Shown in pieces: positions 33,027 through 36,313 of a stretch of 36,313 bases of DNA. The translations under genes and the position numbers were made by a program. The notes below the pieces were generated by a model that did not search any database, was not told the origin of the DNA, and worked only from the letters and a program-made list of their open reading frames with translations. Position 1 is the stretch's first letter, and each line of letters starts with the position of its first letter. Origin of the DNA: Actinomycetota bacterium (GTDB lineage Bacteria > Actinomycetota > Actinomycetes > Nanopelagicales > Nanopelagicaceae); NCBI GenBank assembly GCA_010032875.1, contig RGSB01000006.1, forward strand, positions 1-36,313, given 5' to 3'.

Positions 33027-33783
33027 TTATGTCGAAGAAGATTCTTCATGTGGTTTTTTGCCAGCAGTTACTCGACCTGCATGCGCATGGGCGTTTGGAT
33101 CTTTTTTAGTCTTTATAAAGCTTGCAACTGTTGAAACAAGCTGGAATCGAATCTAAGGCAAATAAGAGATCTGTAGATGCGATAGCAACCATCACTAAAA
33201 ACATTGGTGTAGCAAGTCGCTTTCCGTTAACTCGAGTAAATATTTTTGAGCCGTCGTATTCATCAGTCATAGCAATTCGTTTTCTTATGGTGCGAACAAA
33301 GGCGTTATCTTCAGGGGAAGGATCTTCATCCCAATGCTTGAATAGGCCGACACCTGTCCAAATAAGAATTGCCCCGAAGATTACAAATGTGAAACTGAAT
33401 GCAGCGAGTGCTGCTGCACCGACAGCGATAAAGATGGCGCGCAGCACGAGGGCAAGAATTACACCGAACATGAGCACTCGCTGATGGAATATCGATGGGA
33501 CTTTGAATTGTGCCAAAATAATAATAAATACAAAGAGATTATCGACTGAGAGAGACTTCTCGACTAAATAAGCAGCGAAGTATTCCGTTCCAAATTGTGA
33601 TCCTGCGCTTTGCCAAACCCAAATACCGAATGCAATTGCCACGCCAATATAGAAAACGGACCAGATGGCAGCTTCTTTGAACATAACATCGTGAGGCTTG
33701 CGGCTTACCGTAAGTAAATCAACGACTATGAGCGCAATAATCACGCCAACTACAAGGGCCCATGTTAAAAGAGTTACATTCAT
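33027..33783 (-). pseudogene. terC: TerC-family membrane protein, internal deletion and frameshift
   Basis: TerC/Alx proteins are membrane proteins for Mn2+ export or metalation. From the ATG at 33783 normal family sequence runs 215 residues: YLVEKSLSVDNLFVF, the charged loop DEDPSPEDN, and LVMVAIASTDLLFALDSIPA. The frame then stops at 33106. From about 33140 another frame continues with LVSTVASFIKTKKDP, an Ala/His/Lys-rich tail and a TAA at 33027-33029, exactly the TerC C-terminus. By comparison with typical family members about 85-100 residues (the last three or four helices) are missing. A yybP-ykoY riboswitch lies just upstream, so the gene was a Mn-controlled TerC. Either the gene is broken or the consensus has lost a piece. 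Confidence 0.87.
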
Positions 33784-33804
33784 TTTTTATTAAACCTATT
33801 CGCT

Positions 33805-33908
33805 AAAGGGGCAAGGACTGCCAAGGTCTCCCTCACCACTATGTGGTCGCAACTCCGGGATATTTCTATCCGTACTGACGAAGGTGCGTTAGCGAAGTAC
33901 TCCCCTTA
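33805..33908 (-). promoter_or_regulatory. yybP-ykoY manganese riboswitch
   Basis: On the minus strand the leader begins AAGGGGAGTA (33898-33907) and ends with CCCCTT (33806-33811), which pair as P1 (AAGGGG/CCCCTT). The conserved GGGGAGUA and the 3' GGGAGACC (GAGACC at 33825-33830) match the family consensus for the Mn2+-sensing aptamer. Small hairpins GGATA/TATCC (33858-33871) and CCAC/GTGG lie between. Position directly upstream of terC is the classic location. TTCGCTAA (RNA; plus 33889-33896) can pair with TTAGCGAA (plus 33799-33806), overlapping the 3' P1 strand, which gives an on/off choice next to the weak ribosome site. Confidence 0.8.
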
Positions 33909-33918
33909 ACTAGACGCA

Positions 33919-33924
33919 ATTCTA
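33919..33924 (-). promoter_or_regulatory. -10 element of the riboswitch-terC transcript
   Basis: TAGAAT on the minus strand. A transcript would start about seven bases on, at 33911-33913, just before the riboswitch P1 strand at 33907. This spacing supports both calls. A good -35 is not visible. Confidence 0.55.
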
Positions 33925-34011
33925 CCGAAGTTCTCGTTGGACCAGCCTTGGAGCAACTCCCCCCTTTTTTTCACCCTATTGAGCCTAAATCGGAGTGCAA
34001 AAACATCCGGA

Positions 34012-35604
34012 ATGGCTCACTCTATGGGGGTGAGTAAAGAGAGCAGCGCATCACCCCTACCGGGATTTTCTGACAGCGTTCATAAAATTATTGAAACTGC
34101 CATTGAAAATAATGATTTAGATTTTTTCTATCGCTTGTATTTGACCAGAATTGCAGAGTTGTCTCTAACTGGTCAAGGTCTAGAGTTCATTAAGTATGCA
34201 AAAAGCTCTCTCGATGATTCACAAAATAGTTTTTTGATGGCTCAGGGCTTTGAGGCAATTGGAAATTTAATTGACTTAAATTTTACACAATGCATAAATA
34301 TTCTTGACGAACTTGAGGCTTCAACTCGTGAGCATGAAATTAAAGTTTGGGTTGATCAAATAAGCAATCTTTGTCGAGCCTATGTGAATTTTCATAGCGG
34401 CAACTATCAAAAAGCACTAACGCATGCTCAAATATCAATTGCTTCTCCCATTAAGAGCGGCACTTTAGATCCGATGGATAAGGGCAGACTGATTCGATTA
34501 GTCGCCTGTATCGGTCTTGTGACTTCCGATGTCGAGATAATCGATCAATGCGCCGAAGATATCTTGAGAGTCGATAACCCCGATAATTTAGTTGTCTTAG
34601 ATCATGCCAAAGCTGCAATTAAATCAATGCAGCTACTTTCGCATGGAGAATATAAACAAGCTTACGAATTAGCCAAGACCACGATTGCTCTAGAAGAAGC
34701 TTCTGGTCGTGCAGGAATTGCATCACCATTTGACTGTAAATTTGTGTTAATTCGCTGTCTGTACGAATTTTCTATGGTTGATCAGGCGTTAGAAGAAATG
34801 GTTCGGCTTGGTCGAGAAGCTAGAAAAAATAATTTGAACTTTATTACTTATCTCTGTGAAGTTGGCGAGATTCGAATTCTCTCTCGAATTCCAAATAGTC
34901 AAGAGAAGATTTCTACAAATATCTCTAGATTGCGAAATGAGCTCTTGTTAAATCCGGACCTAAAAGCAATGAACTGGTTGGTTGATTTAGCTGAGTTTTT
35001 CGCTAAAAATCAATCGTATGATCTGGGAAGAATAAACACGATTGTAGAACGAAATCCAGAAGTGACTTATCTAAAACAAGTAGGCAAGAGCGTTTTGGGT
35101 AAGCACAAACAAGACGATGCAAACCAAATCAAAAACCTTCCAGAAATCACGGCATTTGAAATCATTAGAAAAAATCTGCTTCTGTCGAAAGTCAAAAGCG
35201 AAGGCGTTAAGAAACAACGTGAATATCTAAAAAAGGCACTGGATAAAGGTGAAGAAGTAGGAGCATTAGAGGTTTTCTTACGCCAAGATAATTTAACCTT
35301 GGAATCAATCATCAATTTGTCATCGAAAGATAACTCCATTTGGCTCGAATCACTCAGTAGATTGGCTATTGATCGTATTCAACAACGCAATCAGGTGGCA
35401 AAGATTAGTGGTGAACAACTGACAGAGCGCGAGATTGAGGTTTTGAAGTACCTGCTATCTGAAAAATCAATCGGTTCAATTGGACAAACACTGCATATCT
35501 CGAAAAATACAATGAAAACTCACTTACGAAATGTCTATAGGAAGTTAGGCGTCAATGGCAGAGGTGAAGCAGCAAAGAAAGCTAAAGAAAATTTCATTAT
35601 TTAG
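34012..35604 (+). CDS. LuxR-family regulator with large helical N-terminal region (MalT/LAL-like without ATPase)
   Basis: About 530 residues from the ATG at 34012; the frame is open further (TTG at 33937), but that overlaps the terC promoter, and ATG 34024 or GTG 34030 are also possible, so the start is uncertain. The last 60 residues are a LuxR HTH: LTEREIEVLKYLLSEKSIGS, then IGQTLHISKNTMKTHLRNVY and RKLGVNGRGEA. The rest is helical with TPR-like pieces (LCRAYVNFHSGNYQKALTHA, LLSHGEYKQAYELAKTTI), resembling the regulatory part of MalT-type activators, but no Walker A is seen, so the nucleotide domain is absent. The ligand or partner is unknown. It is transcribed away from terC. Confidence 0.82.
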   Translation: MAHSMGVSKESSASPLPGFSDSVHKIIETAIENNDLDFFYRLYLTRIAELSLTGQGLEFIKYAKSSLDDSQNSFLMAQGFEAIGNLIDLNFTQCINILDELEASTREHEIKVWVDQISNLCRAYVNFHSGNYQKALTHAQISIASPIKSGTLDPMDKGRLIRLVACIGLVTSDVEIIDQCAEDILRVDNPDNLVVLDHAKAAIKSMQLLSHGEYKQAYELAKTTIALEEASGRAGIASPFDCKFVLIRCLYEFSMVDQALEEMVRLGREARKNNLNFITYLCEVGEIRILSRIPNSQEKISTNISRLRNELLLNPDLKAMNWLVDLAEFFAKNQSYDLGRINTIVERNPEVTYLKQVGKSVLGKHKQDDANQIKNLPEITAFEIIRKNLLLSKVKSEGVKKQREYLKKALDKGEEVGALEVFLRQDNLTLESIINLSSKDNSIWLESLSRLAIDRIQQRNQVAKISGEQLTEREIEVLKYLLSEKSIGSIGQTLHISKNTMKTHLRNVYRKLGVNGRGEAAKKAKENFII

Positions 35605-35642
35605 TTAGCCAAGAAGAGCCGCCAACCAAGTTGGTGAACTAG

Positions 35643-35670
35643 AAAGAGCCCCGATTTCTCAGGGCTCTTT
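35643..35670. terminator. Terminator after the LuxR-type gene
   Basis: AAAGAGCCC (35643-35651), 10-base loop, GGGCTCTTT (35662-35670), a perfect 9-bp stem 39 bases after the stop. Only three T follow the stem on either strand, so it may act in both directions, also ending the tRNA transcript coming from the right. Confidence 0.75.
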
Positions 35671-35734
35671 CATGCAAATCTGGAACAACTCTTTTGACCG
35701 CTACCAATAGGTCGAGTCGATTCAGTTAAGACTG

Positions 35735-35809
35735 TGGTGGAGACGACGGGATTTGAACCCGCACTGCGGGTTTGGTAAACACGATTGCTGCCAATTACAA
35801 CACGCCCCC
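35735..35809 (-). tRNA. tRNA with encoded CCA; anticodon loop reads ACC (identity uncertain)
   Basis: On the minus strand a full cloverleaf can be drawn: acceptor GGGGGCG/CGTCTCC with discriminator A and encoded CCA, D-arm TTGT-AATTGGCA-GCAA with G18-G19, T-arm GCGGG-TTCAAAT-CCCGT. The anticodon arm is CGTGT-TTACCAA-ACCCG, with one T:C mismatch, giving anticodon ACC (35774-35776). ACC is practically unused in bacteria. The 5' half (GTAATTGGCAGCA) resembles actinobacterial tRNA-Gln, while the T-arm resembles tRNA-Gly. Reading the arm inverted gives loop TTGGTAA, a normal GGU (Thr) loop. The gene could be a rare isoacceptor, a pseudo-tRNA or a sequence error. Confidence 0.75.
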
Positions 35810-35876
35810 ATCACGAGAGCGAAGTTATGCGACTAATCGACATCGAAATTTTCGAATGAAAGATCCTGTGAATAAA

Positions 35877-35969
35877 TTAATTCTGTGGAAAGCAAAAGAG
35901 ACTCAGCTAGTTGCTGAGTCTCTTTTGCTACCAAACCCGAAGTGCTCTCTTATTGTGCCACAGAATTAA
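35877..35969. repeat. Nested palindromic element with 12-bp outer inverted repeats
   Basis: Outer arms TTAATTCTGTGG (35877-35888) and CCACAGAATTAA (35958-35969) are perfect inverted repeats. Inside is a perfect 17-bp hairpin (next entry). Right after it, AGTTAC (35970-35975) and GTAACT (35981-35986) form another small hairpin. The whole 93-base unit, bounded by TTAA, has the shape of a miniature inverted-repeat element or a structured RNA. No coding frame in it looks real. The rest of the 35605-36028 gap holds the terminator, tRNA and a TCGAAATTTTCGA palindrome (35843-35855). Confidence 0.7.
35891..35929. terminator. Perfect 17-bp hairpin (bidirectional terminator)
   Basis: AGCAAAAGAGACTCAGC (35891-35907), loop TAGTT, GCTGAGTCTCTTTTGCT (35913-35929). 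The T-rich arm allows termination on the plus strand, and the A-rich left arm gives T on the minus strand. It lies 100 bases after the stop of the DUF418 gene, which runs leftwards, and so most likely ends that transcript before the tRNA. Confidence 0.85.
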
Positions 35970-36028
35970 AGTTACTCGCAGTAACTAAATCTTAAAGAAG
36001 AGTCGCCCTATATGCCGGAAAGATTAAG

Positions 36029-36313
36029 CTAAGCCCTAATTGAAAGAATTCTCCAATAGGTGATGCATCGCCAGACCCACTCCAGTGGCCCATATTTGAA
36101 CTTACTTAGCCACAGTCCACTCAAGATAACTTGCGCGACATAGAGCAGGAAGCTGATTCCTAAAACTTGGAAACCACTTAACTTCAAAGCAAGGCCTAGT
36201 CCCCATCCATATGCTAGAAATGTAAGCACCAAAGACTGAGTCAAATAGTTGGTCAGCGCCATTCTTCCTACTTTTGAGAAGTACCCATAAATCTTACGAG
36301 TTGGATTCTTGAG
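36029..36313 (-). CDS. DUF418-family membrane protein, C-terminal part (partial)
   Basis: The frame is open to the window edge (94 residues visible). KVGRMALTNYLTQSLVL opens the conserved C-terminal block, followed by TFLAYGWGLGLALKLSG, a membrane helix, LWLSKFKYGPLEWVWRCITY and the end. The GRMALTNYL and FKYGPLEWVWR pieces are hallmarks of DUF418. These are multi-helix inner-membrane proteins with no established function (some resemble acyltransferase-like or heparan-acetyltransferase-like membrane proteins). The N-terminal helices lie outside the window. Confidence 0.88.
   Translation of the reverse strand, partial: LKNPTRKIYGYFSKVGRMALTNYLTQSLVLTFLAYGWGLGLALKLSGFQVLGISFLLYVAQVILSGLWLSKFKYGPLEWVWRCITYWRILSIRA

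Noticed and set aside
33122-33484. A 120-residue plus-strand frame opposite terC
   Set aside because: It is the antisense shadow of the TerC coding sequence, rich in Arg/Thr/Ile without any recognisable motif.
33949-33975. GGAG-CAA-CTCC followed by a T-run as a plus-strand terminator
   Set aside because: The stem is only 4 bp and no plus-strand gene ends upstream.
33937-34011. Upstream TTG start for the LuxR-type regulator
   Set aside because: It lies next to the terC promoter, has no ribosome site, and the added residues do not look like a domain; ATG 34012 is preferred but uncertain.
35772-35969. A 65-residue open frame on the plus strand
   Set aside because: It lies over the tRNA and the palindromic element, has no ribosome site and no protein-like composition.
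1-36313. Prophage, insertion sequence or restriction/defence system
   Set aside because: No transposase, integrase, phage structural, nuclease or toxin-antitoxin-like protein is encoded; the genes are ordinary metabolic, transport and regulatory types.

Overview
The window looks like a stretch of a streamlined, low-GC (roughly mid-40s % by eye) free-living actinobacterium, most like the freshwater acI / Nanopelagicales group (Planktophila, Nanopelagicus). The reasons are the Lys/Arg/Ala-rich histone-like tail at the left edge, an ArsC and MarR of actinobacterial type, very short or negative gene spacing, many importers for organic nutrients, and many starts that look leaderless. The placement is inference, because no rRNA or marker set is present.

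Layout. 1-250: end of a histone-like DNA-binding protein and a bidirectional terminator. 265-2766: a MarR regulator divergent from an M13 (PepO-type) metallopeptidase, with a MarR-like operator between them. 2795-8244 (minus): an oligopeptide/dipeptide ABC importer in the transcription order permease C, binding protein, permease B, ATPase D, ATPase F. ATPase F is broken and the binding protein lacks its N-terminus. 8320-10965: lipoprotein, MFS exporter, alpha/beta hydrolase. 10991-12110: tRNA-guanine transglycosylase broken by an internal deletion. 12774-22218: a rightward catabolic block (aldehyde dehydrogenase, malate synthase, Zn alcohol dehydrogenase, a PotABCD-like ABC importer, an enolase-superfamily enzyme). 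22183-25557: metallophosphoesterase, nitroreductase, and a small 'virulence factor' family protein paired with a homocysteine methyltransferase. 25554-30973 (minus): MOSC, acetyltransferase, FUSC-type membrane protein, ArsC, aquaporin, SRPBCC, small membrane protein, UppP, helix-hairpin-helix protein. 31001-32904: AlkD-like repair protein, YCII, DUF1761 and NTF2-like proteins. 33027-33908: a TerC gene with an internal deletion behind a yybP-ykoY manganese riboswitch. 34012-35604: a LuxR-type regulator. 35605-36028: terminators, an odd tRNA and a nested palindrome. The right edge is the C-terminus of a DUF418 membrane protein.

How parts fit. The 12.8-22.2 kb block reads as uptake plus oxidation of a small alcohol, amine or sugar acid, feeding glyoxylate or an aldehyde into central metabolism. 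A shared sequence motif upstream of its first and third genes suggests common control. The aquaporin-ArsC pair reads as arsenate reduction with arsenite leaving through a channel. The riboswitch ties TerC to Mn2+.

The most notable observations: (1) four genes in 36 kb have lost internal or N-terminal segments, and at least three junctions lie inside short inverted repeats, so this is either real decay or a systematic assembly defect; (2) a Mn2+ riboswitch with a readable alternative helix; (3) a tRNA whose anticodon loop reads ACC, but would be a textbook GGU loop if the arm were inverted; (4) a recurring TANNNT-N5-7-ATG layout that indicates widespread leaderless transcription.
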